From: Mesorhizobium loti | GTDB taxonomy: Bacteria; Pseudomonadota; Alphaproteobacteria; Rhizobiales; Rhizobiaceae | Direction: 5' to 3' | Assembly: GCA_014189435.1 (NCBI GenBank) | Contig: CP050293.1 | Coordinates: 625,001-689,000 of the forward strand | Length of the DNA stretch: 64,000 bases | Shown: one piece after another, positions 1-8,848 of the stretch | How the letters are laid out: each line of letters starts with the position of its first letter | How positions within the stretch are numbered: position 1 is the first letter of the stretch | The notes under the pieces: generated by a model | What the model was told of the DNA's origin: nothing | What the model saw: only the letters and a program-made list of their open reading frames with translations | Database searches by the model: none | Position numbers and translations under genes: made by a program

Positions 1-284
1 CGGTTTATCGGCCCTGGTACAAGCTGTTCTTCTGGCTGTTCGTGGCCGATGCCATCCTGCTTGGCTGGCTGGGCTCGCAGCCGGCCGAAGGCAGCTATGT
101 GTTCATGGCGCAGATGGCGACGCTGGTCTACTTCGCCTTCTTCCTGATCGCCCTTCCGGTGCTCGGCCTGATCGAGACGCCGCGCAGGCTGCCGAACTCG
201 ATCACCGAGGCGGTGCTCGAGAAGAACAAGGGCGGCGGCGGTCATCCGACAGGCGCCACGGCCGCGCCAGAGACCAAGGGCTGA
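1..284 (+). CDS. petB: Cytochrome b of the bc1 complex (C-terminal part)
   Basis: The gene begins upstream of the window; the frame is open from base 3. The product is the membrane cytochrome b of ubiquinol-cytochrome c reductase. About 93 C-terminal residues are present. They hold two hydrophobic helices (around YKLFFWLFVADAILLGWLG and FMAQMATLVYFAFFLIALPVLGLIE) followed by the ETPRRLPNSI segment seen at the end of cytochrome b, and then a Gly/Pro/Ala-rich tail. The gene lies 27 bp before petC on the same strand, the usual petABC order, so it belongs to the same operon. The haem-binding part is outside the window. Identification rests on the tail sequence plus the petC neighbour. Confidence 0.9.
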   Translation, partial: VYRPWYKLFFWLFVADAILLGWLGSQPAEGSYVFMAQMATLVYFAFFLIALPVLGLIETPRRLPNSITEAVLEKNKGGGGHPTGATAAPETKG

Positions 285-311
285 GCGGTAGAGAATCTAA
301 GGGGATTTGGC

Positions 312-1184
312 ATGAAAAAGATTCTCACCTCGCTGGCGCTGGTCGGCCTTGTGGCCGCCGGCATTGGGGCAGCAGGCACTGGGGCGATCGCCGCCGAAGA
401 GGCACACAATGCGGCCGCGCCGACGCATTTCCCGATCGACGAGCCGAAGGAAATGAGCTGGAGCTTCACCGGCCCTTTCGGCACCTATGACAAGGCGCAG
501 CTGCAGCGCGGCCTGAAAGTCTACAAGGAAGTCTGCTCGGCTTGCCATTCGATGAACCTGGTGGCGTTCCGCACGCTGTCGGACCTCGGCTATTCCGATG
601 CGCAGATCAAGACGCTGTCGGCCGAGTACACGATCCATGACGGCCCCAACGATGCCGGCGACATGTTCGACCGTCCCGGCAAGCCATCCGACTATTTCCC
701 GGCGCCATTCGCCAACGAAGCCGCCGCCGCTGCCTCCAATGGGGGTGCTGCTCCGCCCGACATGTCGCTGCTGGCCAAGGCACGCGGCGTCGAGCGTGGC
801 TTTCCGCAATTTGTCTTCGACATCTTCACCCAGTATGACGCGGGCGGCCCCGATTACATCCACTCGCTGCTGACCGGTTACGACCAGACGCCGCCTGCCG
901 GCATGGTCATCCCGGAAGGCACCCACTACAACCCGTACTTCATGTCGGGCGTGTCGCTGAAGATGCCGAAGCCGCTGTCCGACGGCCAGGTGACCTATGA
1001 TGACGGCGCGCCGCAGACGGTCGACCAGTATTCCCGCGACGTCTCCGCCTTCCTGGCGTGGGCGGCCGAGCCGCATATGGAAGACCGCAAGAAGACGGGT
1101 TTTCGCGTGCTGGTGTTCCTGCTTTTGTTCGGCGCGCTGGTCTATCTTACCAAGCGCAAGGTGTGGGAAGGCGTGGCGCATTGA
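312..1184 (+). CDS. petC: Cytochrome c1 of the bc1 complex
   Basis: This is the membrane-anchored haem c subunit that passes electrons from the Rieske protein to cytochrome c. It has 290 residues. An N-terminal signal peptide ends near AIAAEE. The haem c motif CSACH is at about residues 75-79. The likely axial Met is in LKMPKPL (about residue 218). One C-terminal membrane anchor (VLVFLLLFGALVYLTKRK) is followed by a short positive tail. An AGGGGA-like ribosome site precedes the ATG. The hairpin at 1206-1231 closes the operon. Length and motif order fit the alphaproteobacterial family. Confidence 0.96.
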   Translation: MKKILTSLALVGLVAAGIGAAGTGAIAAEEAHNAAAPTHFPIDEPKEMSWSFTGPFGTYDKAQLQRGLKVYKEVCSACHSMNLVAFRTLSDLGYSDAQIKTLSAEYTIHDGPNDAGDMFDRPGKPSDYFPAPFANEAAAAASNGGAAPPDMSLLAKARGVERGFPQFVFDIFTQYDAGGPDYIHSLLTGYDQTPPAGMVIPEGTHYNPYFMSGVSLKMPKPLSDGQVTYDDGAPQTVDQYSRDVSAFLAWAAEPHMEDRKKTGFRVLVFLLLFGALVYLTKRKVWEGVAH

Positions 1185-1205
1185 GCCACACAGCCAAGTG
1201 ATCAA

Positions 1206-1231
1206 AAAAGGGCGCCGAGAGGCGCCCTTTT
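1206..1231 (+). terminator. Rho-independent terminator after petC
   Basis: Perfect arms AAAAGGGCGCC and GGCGCCCTTTT are separated by the tetraloop GAGA and end in a T-run, 21 bp after the petC stop. The structure is nearly symmetrical, but no gene on the other strand needs it. Confidence 0.88.
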
Positions 1232-1312
1232 GCATTTCCAGAGGCCGGTCGTGTCACATGGCCGTCACCGCATCCGGCGATCCTGTGCTGCTCTCATCAA
1301 AGGATCGCCCCC

Positions 1313-2008
1313 ATGAAAAGATATGCATCGCTCGCGGCAGGCTTGCTGCTGCTCATCGTCGGCTCGGCCGCGCAAGCGGAGGACGCCCAGCCCTTCGTCA
1401 CCAACAAGGATGTCGACCTGACGATGATCCTGCCGCCGCCGCCGGCAAATGATTCGGCGCAGACCAAGGCCGAACTCGGCGAGGTGCTGGCGCTGCAGGT
1501 AACGCGCACGCCGGAGATGGTAGCCAGCGCCGTCGCCGACGCCGAGGAGAATGTCTGGCGCTTCGCCAACGTCATGGGGCCGAAATTCAACAAAGAGACG
1601 CTGCCGAAATTCAGTGCCTTCTTCGATCGCGTGGTGGCCACCGAAGGCGCCGTCGTCGATCCGGCCAAGGATGTCTGGAAGCGCCCGCGTCCGCATCAGC
1701 TCAGCGACCTCGTCAAGCCGGCGGTCAAGCTGTCGAGCTCCGGTTCCTGGCCGTCGGGCCACGCCACCGTCGGCACCATGATGGGCATCATCCTGTCCGA
1801 CATGGTCCCGGAAAAGCGCGCCGAGATCATGGCGCGTGCGGCTGAATACGCCCACAATCGTGAGGTTGGCGGTATCCACTATGCGTCCGATGTCGAGATG
1901 GGCAAGATTTCCGGCAGCGTCATTGCCGCGGTCCTGCTCAACCGGGACGATTTCAAGGCCGAATATGAAGTGGCCAGGGCCGAGCTTCGTTCCGATCTCG
2001 GCATGTAA
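1313..2008 (+). CDS. Class A non-specific acid phosphatase (PAP2 family), exported
   Basis: 231 residues with a signal peptide ending near AAQAED, so a periplasmic phosphomonoesterase is expected. The class A signature is complete in order: KDVWKRPRP (the K-x6-RP element), then GSWPSGHAT (PSGH), then HNREVGGIHYASD, which supplies the R, the catalytic His and the Asp. The segment starting NREV has Asn where many relatives have Ser before the Arg. The gene is a single unit between the petC terminator and its own terminator, with AAGGA before the ATG. The substrate is unknown; release of phosphate from organic esters is inferred from the family. Confidence 0.9.
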   Translation: MKRYASLAAGLLLLIVGSAAQAEDAQPFVTNKDVDLTMILPPPPANDSAQTKAELGEVLALQVTRTPEMVASAVADAEENVWRFANVMGPKFNKETLPKFSAFFDRVVATEGAVVDPAKDVWKRPRPHQLSDLVKPAVKLSSSGSWPSGHATVGTMMGIILSDMVPEKRAEIMARAAEYAHNREVGGIHYASDVEMGKISGSVIAAVLLNRDDFKAEYEVARAELRSDLGM

Positions 2009-2027
2009 TCTTCGTCAGTCGGATTAG

Positions 2028-2064
2028 ACGAGAGAGGGGCGCCTCAGGCGCTCCTTTCTCGTTT
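2028..2064 (+). terminator. Terminator after the acid phosphatase gene
   Basis: A long hairpin: GACGAGAGAGGGGCGCC pairs imperfectly with GGCGCTCCTTTCTCGTT around a TCA loop, 20 bp after the stop codon, with a T-rich 3' arm. Confidence 0.8.
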
Positions 2065-2180
2065 AGGCCCGTGCTTGAGCGGAAGTTCAGCAATTAGTCC
2101 GTTGGCATAGCGGCATCAGCTTGATATTCGACGCATCGAACAGCGGCGAGGAACCTGTCCCGCCATGGCCTTGGAATTCG

Positions 2181-3329
2181 ATGATGCGGCTCAGCGACTG
2201 TCACAATTTTTCCGATTTCCGCCGCATGGCGCAGCAGCGGCTGCCGGGGCCGATCTTCAACTACATCGATGGCGCGGCCGACGACGAGGTCACCTATCGC
2301 CGCAACACCGAAAGCTTCGAGACCTGCGACCTTGTTCCCAACGTGCTGCGCGGAGTGAGCGCGGTCGACATGTCGGTGACGGTCATGGGCCAGAAGCTGG
2401 CGATGCCGTTCTATTGCTCGCCGACCGCCTTGCAGCGCCTGTTCCATCATCAGGGCGAGCGCGCGGTCGCCAAGGCCGCCGCCAAATACGGCACCATGTT
2501 CGGCGTCTCCTCGCTTGGCACCGTCAGCCTCGAGGAGGCGCGCAGCATCAGCAGCAGCCCGCAGGTCTACCAATTCTATTTCCACCGGGATCGCGGCCTG
2601 AACCGGGCGATGATGCAGCGGGCAAAGGCGGTTGGCGTCGAGGTGATGATGCTGACCGTCGACAGCATCACCGGGGGAAACCGCGAGCGAGACAAACGCA
2701 CCGGCTTTGCCATTCCCTTCAAGCTCAACCTCGCCGGAATGGCGCAGTTCGCGCTCAAGCCGGCCTGGGCGATCAACTATTTCACCCATGAGGGGTTCAA
2801 GCTGCCGCAGCTCGACGAGCATGTCGACATGGGCGGTGGCACGATGTCGATCAGCCGCTACTTCACCGAGATGCTCGACCCATCGATGACATGGGACGAC
2901 GTCGCCGAGATGGTCAAGCTTTGGTCGGGTCCGTTCTGCCTCAAGGGCGTCATGTCGGTGGAGGATGCCAGACGCGCCGTCGACATCGGCTGCAGCGGCA
3001 TTGTGCTGTCGAACCATGGCGGCCGGCAGCTGGACGGCTCGCGGGCGGCGTTCGACCAGCTTGCCGAGATCGTCGATGCGGTCGGTGACAGAATAGACGT
3101 CATCATGGATGGCGGCGTGCAGCGCGGCACGCATGTGCTGAAGGCGCTGTCGCTCGGCGCCAAGGCCGTCGGCGTCGGCCGCTACTATTTGTTCCCGCTC
3201 GCGGCGGCCGGCCAGCCCGGCGTCGAACGGGCGCTTGAGCAGATGCGGGTCGAGATCGAACGCGGCATGAAGCTGATGGGCTGCAGTTCGATCGAACAAT
3301 TGTCGCGCAACAACCTCCGTTTCAGGTAA
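2181..3329 (+). CDS. lldD: FMN-dependent alpha-hydroxy-acid dehydrogenase (L-lactate dehydrogenase type)
   Basis: A member of the family that oxidises 2-hydroxy acids (L-lactate, glycolate, mandelate) with FMN. From the ATG at 2181 the product is 382 residues, the usual length; the frame continues upstream to a TTG at 2121, but that would add an untypical leader. N-terminal GPIFNYIDGAADDE fits the FMN-binding start. The active-site stretch SNHGGRQLDG holds the catalytic His and an Arg, and the FMN phosphate loop is near MDGGVQRGTHVLKAL and GVGRYYLF. The substrate is not fixed by sequence; L-lactate is the best guess. apt follows after 9 bp, so the two are probably cotranscribed. Confidence 0.82.
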   Translation: MMRLSDCHNFSDFRRMAQQRLPGPIFNYIDGAADDEVTYRRNTESFETCDLVPNVLRGVSAVDMSVTVMGQKLAMPFYCSPTALQRLFHHQGERAVAKAAAKYGTMFGVSSLGTVSLEEARSISSSPQVYQFYFHRDRGLNRAMMQRAKAVGVEVMMLTVDSITGGNRERDKRTGFAIPFKLNLAGMAQFALKPAWAINYFTHEGFKLPQLDEHVDMGGGTMSISRYFTEMLDPSMTWDDVAEMVKLWSGPFCLKGVMSVEDARRAVDIGCSGIVLSNHGGRQLDGSRAAFDQLAEIVDAVGDRIDVIMDGGVQRGTHVLKALSLGAKAVGVGRYYLFPLAAAGQPGVERALEQMRVEIERGMKLMGCSSIEQLSRNNLRFR

Positions 3330-3338
3330 TCTCGACCG

Positions 3339-3884
3339 ATGAAATCCTCTCTCGAAGACACGCTGCTTGCCGCGATCCGCACCATTCCGGATTATCCCAA
3401 ACCCGGCATCCTGTTTCGCGACATCACCACGCTGCTCGGCAATGCGCGCGCCTTCCGCCGCGCCATCGACGAGCTCGTGCATCCCTATGCCGGCCAGAAG
3501 ATCGACAAGATCGCCGGCATCGAGGCGCGCGGCTTCATCCTTGGCGGTGCCGTCGCGCATCAGCTCTCGGCCGGTTTCGTGCCGATCCGCAAGAAAGGCA
3601 AGCTGCCTTTCGAAACAGTGCGCGTCGCCTACAGCCTAGAATATGGGCTGGACGAGATGGAGATGCACAAGGACGGCGTTGCTCCGGGCGAGAAGGTGAT
3701 CCTGGTCGACGATCTGATCGCCACCGGCGGCACCGCGGAAGCCGCGGTCAAGCTGCTGCGCCAGATCGGCGCCGATATCCTCGCCGCCTGCTTCGTCATC
3801 GACCTGCCGGACCTCGGCGGCCGCGCCAAGCTGGAGGCGCTCGGCGTGCCGGTGCGGACGTTGATCGGGTTCGAAGGACATTGA
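3339..3884 (+). CDS. apt: Adenine phosphoribosyltransferase
   Basis: A purine salvage enzyme that converts adenine and PRPP to AMP. It has 181 residues, typical length. The N-terminal [15 protein letters not shown] segment and the PRPP-binding loop [16 protein letters not shown] are diagnostic. [17 protein letters not shown] is the adenine-side segment. The start is 9 bp after the preceding stop with an AGGTAA-like ribosome site inside the junction. It converges with the MaoC pair on the minus strand with 13 bp between stops. Confidence 0.96.
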   Translation: MKSSLEDTLLAAIRTIPDYPKPGILFRDITTLLGNARAFRRAIDELVHPYAGQKIDKIAGIEARGFILGGAVAHQLSAGFVPIRKKGKLPFETVRVAYSLEYGLDEMEMHKDGVAPGEKVILVDDLIATGGTAEAAVKLLRQIGADILAACFVIDLPDLGGRAKLEALGVPVRTLIGFEGH

Positions 3885-3897
3885 AGAAGCGCCGGCG

Positions 3898-4368
3898 CTA
3901 CTCCGTCTTCACCAGCACGGCGCTCTCGAACTCGAGCACCTTGTCGCCGGTCGAATCGAAAGCATCGGCGCGCAGCGCCAGCAGCCGCCAGCCGGGACGT
4001 GAGGCGATCGGGCGGTGGGACAATGCCGTGCGCGCGAAGGTGATGGTTTGCCCGGCATAGACCGGCTTCAGCCATTTGAGATTCTTAAAGCCGGGCGAGG
4101 GGCCGAACTCCGGCACCGGGCCGGGACCGTTCCACGCGGTGCCTTCGGCATCCATGCTATTTTCGAGATTGAGTTTCATCCAGGTGGCGGCGGTATGCCA
4201 GCCGGAGGCGCAGAGGCCGCCGAGCACGCTTTTCTTCGCGGCCTCCTCGTCGATATGGAAGATTTGCGGGTCGTATTTGCGGGCGAAGGTTTTGATCGCC
4301 TCGGGCTCGAATGTGTGCGAGCCGAGCGCCACCGTGGTACCGATGCGGAAGAACTCGTCCAGTGTCAT
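3898..4368 (-). CDS. MaoC-family hydratase (second gene of pair)
   Basis: 156 residues with a hot-dog fold of the MaoC/(R)-specific enoyl-CoA hydratase type. The hydratase motif is intact: YDPQIFHIDEEAAKKSVLGGLCASGWHT contains the catalytic Asp and His. The start overlaps the stop of the upstream paralogue by ATGA (4365-4368), so translation is probably coupled and the two products may form a heterodimer. The substrate is unknown: acyl-CoA hydration is the family reaction, and some members have regulatory or thioesterase-like roles. Confidence 0.85.
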   Translation of the reverse strand: MTLDEFFRIGTTVALGSHTFEPEAIKTFARKYDPQIFHIDEEAAKKSVLGGLCASGWHTAATWMKLNLENSMDAEGTAWNGPGPVPEFGPSPGFKNLKWLKPVYAGQTITFARTALSHRPIASRPGWRLLALRADAFDSTGDKVLEFESAVLVKTE

Positions 4369-4841
4369 GCCTGATACCCCGCGGCATCGCGCGTGAGGAA
4401 CATGACCGAATTCTCAAGTTCGAAGACGCTTTCGCCGCGCTGGTTGAACAACTCGCTGCGCATGGTGACGAAGCCGAGTTGCGGCTTCGATTTCGACAGG
4501 CGCTTGGCAACAACCACCAGGGTACCGGTGAGTTGGTCGCCGGCCAGGACCGGCTTCTTCCATTTGACCTGATCGACGCCGGGCGCGCCCTGGCAGGTCG
4601 AATCCAGCAGGAAGGCATCGCACAGCATGCGCATGAACATGGCGCAGGTGTGCCAGCCCGACGCCGCTAGCCCGCCGAGGATGCTGGCCTTGCCGGCTTC
4701 CTCGTCGAGATGCATCGGCTGCGGGTCGAATTCTCCCGCGAATTCGACGATCTCAGCGGCGCTCACCTTCTTCGAGCCGAGGTCGATCGATGCGCCCTCG
4801 ACGAAATCCTCATAGGCCCATGTTTTTATCTTTGCAGTCAT
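4365..4841 (-). CDS. MaoC-family hydratase (first gene of pair)
   Basis: 158 residues, a paralogue of the next gene. The motif FDPQPMHLDEEAGKASILGGLAASGWHT is aligned with that of its partner, including catalytic Asp and His. The whole fold is covered by each protein, so this is a gene duplication, not a split of a double hot-dog enzyme. The frame ends in the ATGA overlap with the next gene. Both genes are on the minus strand and converge with apt. Function is an (R)-enoyl-CoA hydratase-like activity by family, substrate unknown. Confidence 0.85.
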   Translation of the reverse strand: MTAKIKTWAYEDFVEGASIDLGSKKVSAAEIVEFAGEFDPQPMHLDEEAGKASILGGLAASGWHTCAMFMRMLCDAFLLDSTCQGAPGVDQVKWKKPVLAGDQLTGTLVVVAKRLSKSKPQLGFVTMRSELFNQRGESVFELENSVMFLTRDAAGYQA

Positions 4842-4968
4842 GGTCTGAAATCCGGCTCACGAACCTGCGATCCCTGTGGATCAGGGTTTCCGGATGCAGG
4901 CCGCAGCGCATTTGGTCAAGAGATTTCTATAGCGCCACGTCGTGGCTGCATGGCCTCTGGCGGGCGGA

Positions 4969-5943
4969 TCAGAGCCAGCCGCGGCGGCGGAAATACCAGA
5001 AGGGCAGGATCGCCGACAGCACCATCATGGCGATGGCGAAGGGATAGCCCAGCTCCCATTTGAGCTCGGGGATGACGTCGAAATTCATGCCGTAGATCGA
5101 GGCGACCAGTGTCGGCGGCAGGAAGATGACGGCGGCGACCGAGAAGATCTTGATGATGGCGTTCTGCTCGATCGAGATCATGCCAAGCGTGGCGTCGAGC
5201 AGGAAGGAAATCTTCTGCGACAGGAAGGTGGCGTGGTCGGCGAGCGACAGCACGTCGCGCGACAGCGTCTTGATGCGCGCCTTGGTGTCCTTGCTCATCT
5301 TGGTACGGGTCGAGGCATGGGCGAAGAAGCCTGCCAGGCGCTGCAGCGAGATCAGGCTGTCACGGATCGAGGAGGCGATGTCCTCCTTGCGGCCGATGGC
5401 CTTCAGGAGTTCCTGGAAGTCGCGATTGCGCTTGGAAACCTTGGTCGATCTCGCCTCGAAGATATCGCGCGAGATCGCCTCGATGTCGCGGCCGGCGCGT
5501 TCAAGGATATCGGCAAGACGGTCGACGATCGCCTCCAGCAGACCGATCAGGATGGTGTCGCCGCTGGTGCAGCCGGTCGCCACCTTCTCGGCGCGCTGCG
5601 GAAAGGTCTTGAACGCCTTCGGCTCGTGATAGCGCACGGTGATCAGCCTGGTGCCGGCGAGCACGAAGGTGACCGGCGACATCAGGGGATCGTCGACCTC
5701 GGTCTGGGCGGGCAGGGTGGCGGTCATGAAATAGGCGCCGTCCTCGACATAGAGGCGGCTCGAAATCTCGATCTCCTCCATCTCCTCGCGCGTCGGAATG
5801 GCAACGCCGAGCCAGCTTTCGATCGTCGCTTCCTCGTCCTTTGTCGGGTTGAGCAGGTCGGCCCAGACGATGGTCTCGCTGTTTGCGAGGAGATCATCGA
5901 CGGCGCGCAGGCGGTCATTGTCCACGACGAAGGCTTTGATCAT
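4969..5943 (-). CDS. corA: CorA-family magnesium/cobalt transporter
   Basis: 324 residues. The long soluble N-terminal part is followed by a helical stalk and two C-terminal membrane helices. The selectivity motif is seen in SIYGMNFDVIPEL between the helices (the G-M-N signature), and the chain ends in FWYFRRRGWL with positive residues inside. The fold forms a homopentameric channel for Mg2+ and sometimes Co2+ or Ni2+. It stands alone, 127 bp from the MaoC pair. Which metal is carried cannot be read from the sequence. Confidence 0.93.
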   Translation of the reverse strand: MIKAFVVDNDRLRAVDDLLANSETIVWADLLNPTKDEEATIESWLGVAIPTREEMEEIEISSRLYVEDGAYFMTATLPAQTEVDDPLMSPVTFVLAGTRLITVRYHEPKAFKTFPQRAEKVATGCTSGDTILIGLLEAIVDRLADILERAGRDIEAISRDIFEARSTKVSKRNRDFQELLKAIGRKEDIASSIRDSLISLQRLAGFFAHASTRTKMSKDTKARIKTLSRDVLSLADHATFLSQKISFLLDATLGMISIEQNAIIKIFSVAAVIFLPPTLVASIYGMNFDVIPELKWELGYPFAIAMMVLSAILPFWYFRRRGWL

Positions 5944-6134
5944 CGCCTGATATCCCTTGTTGGGGCCAAAGGGTGCGTCCAGATTGACGCGTCGTGTCGG
6001 ATTGCATGGGGTGTGCGGCGAATGCGCCGCCCGTGCATCCGCCGCTTAGACCCGTGGCATGACAAAATCAAGACAAGCCCGGATCGGCCGGGGGACAGCG
6101 CTAGCGGCTTGGAAGCCGCGTCAATGGATCGAAT

Positions 6135-6797
6135 CTAGAGACTGGCGAGAGTGACCTCCAAGTCCTGGTATGCGCCGACCAGAGCATCCGCGCCATGTCG
6201 CAACAGACCATCGCCATGAGGGCCGGTGCAATGATTGCCAGCGATAAATCCGATCACGCGCATACCCGCTGCCTTGCCCGCCAGGACGCCGTTCACGCTG
6301 TCCTCGATCACGATGCACTCTCCTGGAAGAGCACCCATCGTAGCCGCCGCGTGCAAGAACAGGTCTGGTTCCGGCTTTCCATTGACGACCATGTCCGATG
6401 AAAAAATATGAGGATTGAAAAGGTCGACAAGGCCTGTGTGTTCGAGTTTCCAACGCAATCGGGCGAGCGGCGTGCTTGACGCAACACATTTCGGTGCCGG
6501 GAGCCGGCTAATCACATTCCGTGCGTCGGGTAAGGCCGCCAGGTCCTTCCGCAAGCGTTCGTTGGTGTAGCCGGCAAGCTGATCAAAAAAGCGCGGAGAG
6601 AGCGGCTTGGCTCGCTCCTGGCCGATTGCTTCGAGCTTCGCCCGCCACAGAGCGGGAGACAATCCCATGAAGGCTTGTGTATAGGCACTCGGTTCGAACG
6701 TGATGCCCGCCGCCGTCAGATATTCAAGCTCGGCTGCCTGATATATCTCCTCGCTGTTCACAAGGACGCCGTCACAATCAAAGATTATCAGCTTCAT
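6135..6797 (-). CDS. HAD-superfamily phosphatase (beta-phosphoglucomutase-like)
   Basis: About 220 residues from the ATG at 6797 (a GTG start 9 bp further out is also possible). All HAD motifs are present: IIFDCDGVLVNSE (nucleophile and acid Asp), the Ser/Thr motif in CVASSTPLARL, the Lys in GKPEPDLFL and the acidic motif IEDSVNGV. The cap region between motifs I and II is helical, as in subclass IA. Members dephosphorylate or isomerise sugar phosphates; the substrate here is unknown. It lies alone, downstream of ychF across a hairpin. Confidence 0.88.
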   Translation of the reverse strand: MKLIIFDCDGVLVNSEEIYQAAELEYLTAAGITFEPSAYTQAFMGLSPALWRAKLEAIGQERAKPLSPRFFDQLAGYTNERLRKDLAALPDARNVISRLPAPKCVASSTPLARLRWKLEHTGLVDLFNPHIFSSDMVVNGKPEPDLFLHAAATMGALPGECIVIEDSVNGVLAGKAAGMRVIGFIAGNHCTGPHGDGLLRHGADALVGAYQDLEVTLASL

Positions 6798-6853
6798 AGG
6801 CGACACTTTTGGTTGGGCAATAGCCTGTTTTTCGGCCGCCCGGAAAGATCGCT

Positions 6854-6880
6854 GATCACGCCGCCATGGGCGGCGTGATC
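6854..6880 (-). terminator. Hairpin downstream of ychF
   Basis: Perfect 12-bp arms GATCACGCCGCC and GGCGGCGTGATC flank a 3-base loop, 9 bp below the ychF stop. The T-content after the stem on the minus strand is modest (GATCTTTCC), so termination is likely but not certain. Confidence 0.6.
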
Positions 6881-6889
6881 TTCGTCACG

Positions 6890-7993
6890 TCAGGTGTTGA
6901 ACTTGAACAGCAGGATGTCGCCGTCCTGGACGACATATTCCTTGCCTTCGTCGCGCGCCTTACCGGCTTCCTTGGCCGCCACTTCGCCGCCCAGTGTGAC
7001 GAAGTCGTTGTAGGCGATGGTCTGGGCGCGGATGAAGCCGCGCTCGAAATCGGTGTGGATGACGCCGGCGGCCTGGGGGGCCTTGTCGCCCTTATGGATG
7101 GTCCAGGCACGCGTCTCCTTCGGCCCGACGGTGAAATAGGTGATGAGGTGCAACAGCTCGTAGCCGGCGCGGATCACCTTGTTCAGACCGGGCTCGTCGA
7201 GGCCGAGCGAGGACAGGAATTCCATCTCTTCCTCATCGGAGAGCTGGGCGACTTCGGCCTCGATCGCGGCCGAGATGACGACGGTGCTGGCGCCTTGCGC
7301 CGCAGCCATCTTCTCCACGGCTTCGGTGTGCTCGTTGCCGGTGGCGGCGTCGGCTTCGGCGACGTTGCAGACGTAGAGGACCGGGTGCGAGGTCAAAAGG
7401 TTGAGCCCCTGCAGGATGCGCAGGTCTTCCGCCGAGATGCCCTTGAGCAGGACGCGGGTCGGCTTGCCGGCTTGCAGCAGCTCGAGCGCTGCCTCCATCA
7501 TCGGCAGCACTGACGTCGCTTCCTTGTCCTTGCTGCCGGCGCGCTTGCGGAATTGCACGATGCGGCGCTCGATGCTGTCGAGGTCGGCGAGCATCAGCTC
7601 GGTTTCGACCGTCTCGGCGTCGGCAACAGGGTCGATGCGGCCCTCGACATGGGTGATGTCGTCATCCTCGAAGCAACGCAGCACATGCACGATGGCGTCG
7701 ACCTCGCGGATGTTGGCAAGGAACTGGTTGCCCAGCCCTTCGCCCTTCGAGGCGCCGCGCACCAGGCCGGCAATGTCGACGAAGGAGATGCGGGTCGGGA
7801 TGATCTCCTTCGACTTGCCGATCGCCGCGATCTTCTGCAGGCGCGGATCGGGCACCGCGACCTCGCCGGTGTTCGGTTCGATGGTGCAGAACGGATAGTT
7901 GGCGGCCTGCGCCGCAGCCGTCCTGGTCAACGCGTTGAAAAGCGTCGACTTGCCGACGTTGGGCAAGCCAACGATGCCGCATTTGAAACCCAT
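6890..7993 (-). CDS. ychF: Redox/ribosome-associated P-loop ATPase YchF (OLA1 family)
   Basis: 367 residues, full length. The G1 loop is GLPNVGKSTLFN, and the fourth motif reads NVAEAD (N-x-x-E) in place of the NKxD of true GTPases, which is the known mark of the family and explains its preference for ATP. The C-terminal TGS-like part (YFTVGPKETRAWTIHKGD) is intact. The protein binds ribosomes and affects stress response. It lies 91 bp downstream of pth on the same strand in the rplY-pth-ychF order. Confidence 0.96.
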   Translation of the reverse strand: MGFKCGIVGLPNVGKSTLFNALTRTAAAQAANYPFCTIEPNTGEVAVPDPRLQKIAAIGKSKEIIPTRISFVDIAGLVRGASKGEGLGNQFLANIREVDAIVHVLRCFEDDDITHVEGRIDPVADAETVETELMLADLDSIERRIVQFRKRAGSKDKEATSVLPMMEAALELLQAGKPTRVLLKGISAEDLRILQGLNLLTSHPVLYVCNVAEADAATGNEHTEAVEKMAAAQGASTVVISAAIEAEVAQLSDEEEMEFLSSLGLDEPGLNKVIRAGYELLHLITYFTVGPKETRAWTIHKGDKAPQAAGVIHTDFERGFIRAQTIAYNDFVTLGGEVAAKEAGKARDEGKEYVVQDGDILLFKFNT

Positions 7994-8084
7994 TTTTGTC
8001 CGGTCCTATCGGGAAAATCGAAATTTGATCAGGGCTATGGGCGATAGGGGTGATCAACGTCAAGCCCTGCGGCGCCGATCCCGC

Positions 8085-8825
8085 TTAGTCCTTGCCGCCG
8101 AACAGCTTCTTCAGCATGGCGGCCATCGGGCCGGATTCCGGCAGCTTGGCGGGCACCTGTTGCGGGCGGGCCTGGCGGATGTGGCTCTGCTGCTTTGAGC
8201 CTTGCTGCTTTGGCGCCGGCTTTTCCGGTTCCGCGCCGGCCTTGCCCTGAACGGCGAGGCTGGCCTTGTTCATGAAACCGGATTCGTCGCCCTTGGCGAT
8301 CATGGCGGCGTTGTCGGCGATCGCGTCGAGCAGCGGTTCGAGCCATTCGCGGTCGGCCTTGTCGAAATCGCCGAGCACATGATGCTGGACCATTTCCTTG
8401 ACGCCGGGATGGCCGACGCCGATGCGCACGCGGCGATAGGCATTGCCGACATGGCCGTCGATCGAGCGGATGCCGTTGTGGCCGCCGGCGCCGCCGCCGG
8501 TCTTGATGCGCAGCTTGCCTTCGGCAAGGTCGATCTCGTCATAGAAGACGGTGAGTGCGGAAAGCTCGAGCTTGTAGAAGCGCAGCGCTTCGCCGACCGA
8601 CTGGCCGGACAGGTTCATGAAGGTCTGCGGCTTGATCAGGACGATCTTTTCGCCGCCGAGCGTGCCTTCAGAAATCAGGCCCTGGAATTTCTTCGACCAG
8701 GGCGAAAAGGAATGGCGGCGGGCAATTGCGTCCGCCGCCATGAAACCGACATTGTGCCTGTTGTTGGCATATTTCGCGCCCGGATTGCCGAGGCCTGCAA
8801 AGACAAGCACTGTCTTCTCTGGCAT
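8085..8825 (-). CDS. pth: Peptidyl-tRNA hydrolase
   Basis: This enzyme recycles peptidyl-tRNA released by stalled ribosomes. The N-terminal [22 protein letters not shown] carries the catalytic His and the conserved Asn; FMNLSGQSV and [13 protein letters not shown] are further family signatures. At 246 residues it is longer than the usual 190 or so because of a C-terminal extension of about 50 residues rich in Lys, Gln and Pro ([15 protein letters not shown]), a feature of rhizobial homologues. It follows rplY by 23 bp, so the two are one transcript. Confidence 0.95.
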   Translation of the reverse strand: MPEKTVLVFAGLGNPGAKYANNRHNVGFMAADAIARRHSFSPWSKKFQGLISEGTLGGEKIVLIKPQTFMNLSGQSVGEALRFYKLELSALTVFYDEIDLAEGKLRIKTGGGAGGHNGIRSIDGHVGNAYRRVRIGVGHPGVKEMVQHHVLGDFDKADREWLEPLLDAIADNAAMIAKGDESGFMNKASLAVQGKAGAEPEKPAPKQQGSKQQSHIRQARPQQVPAKLPESGPMAAMLKKLFGGKD

Positions 8826-8848
8826 CGTCTGCTCCGGGCGGGAAAGAG

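Noticed and set aside
2094..3560. Open frame of 488 codons opposite lldD and apt
   Set aside because: It crosses two well-supported genes on the other strand and has no motif.
6061..6134. Possible tRNA-like stretch between corA and the HAD gene
   Set aside because: No cloverleaf, no T-loop consensus and no CCA-side pairing could be made.
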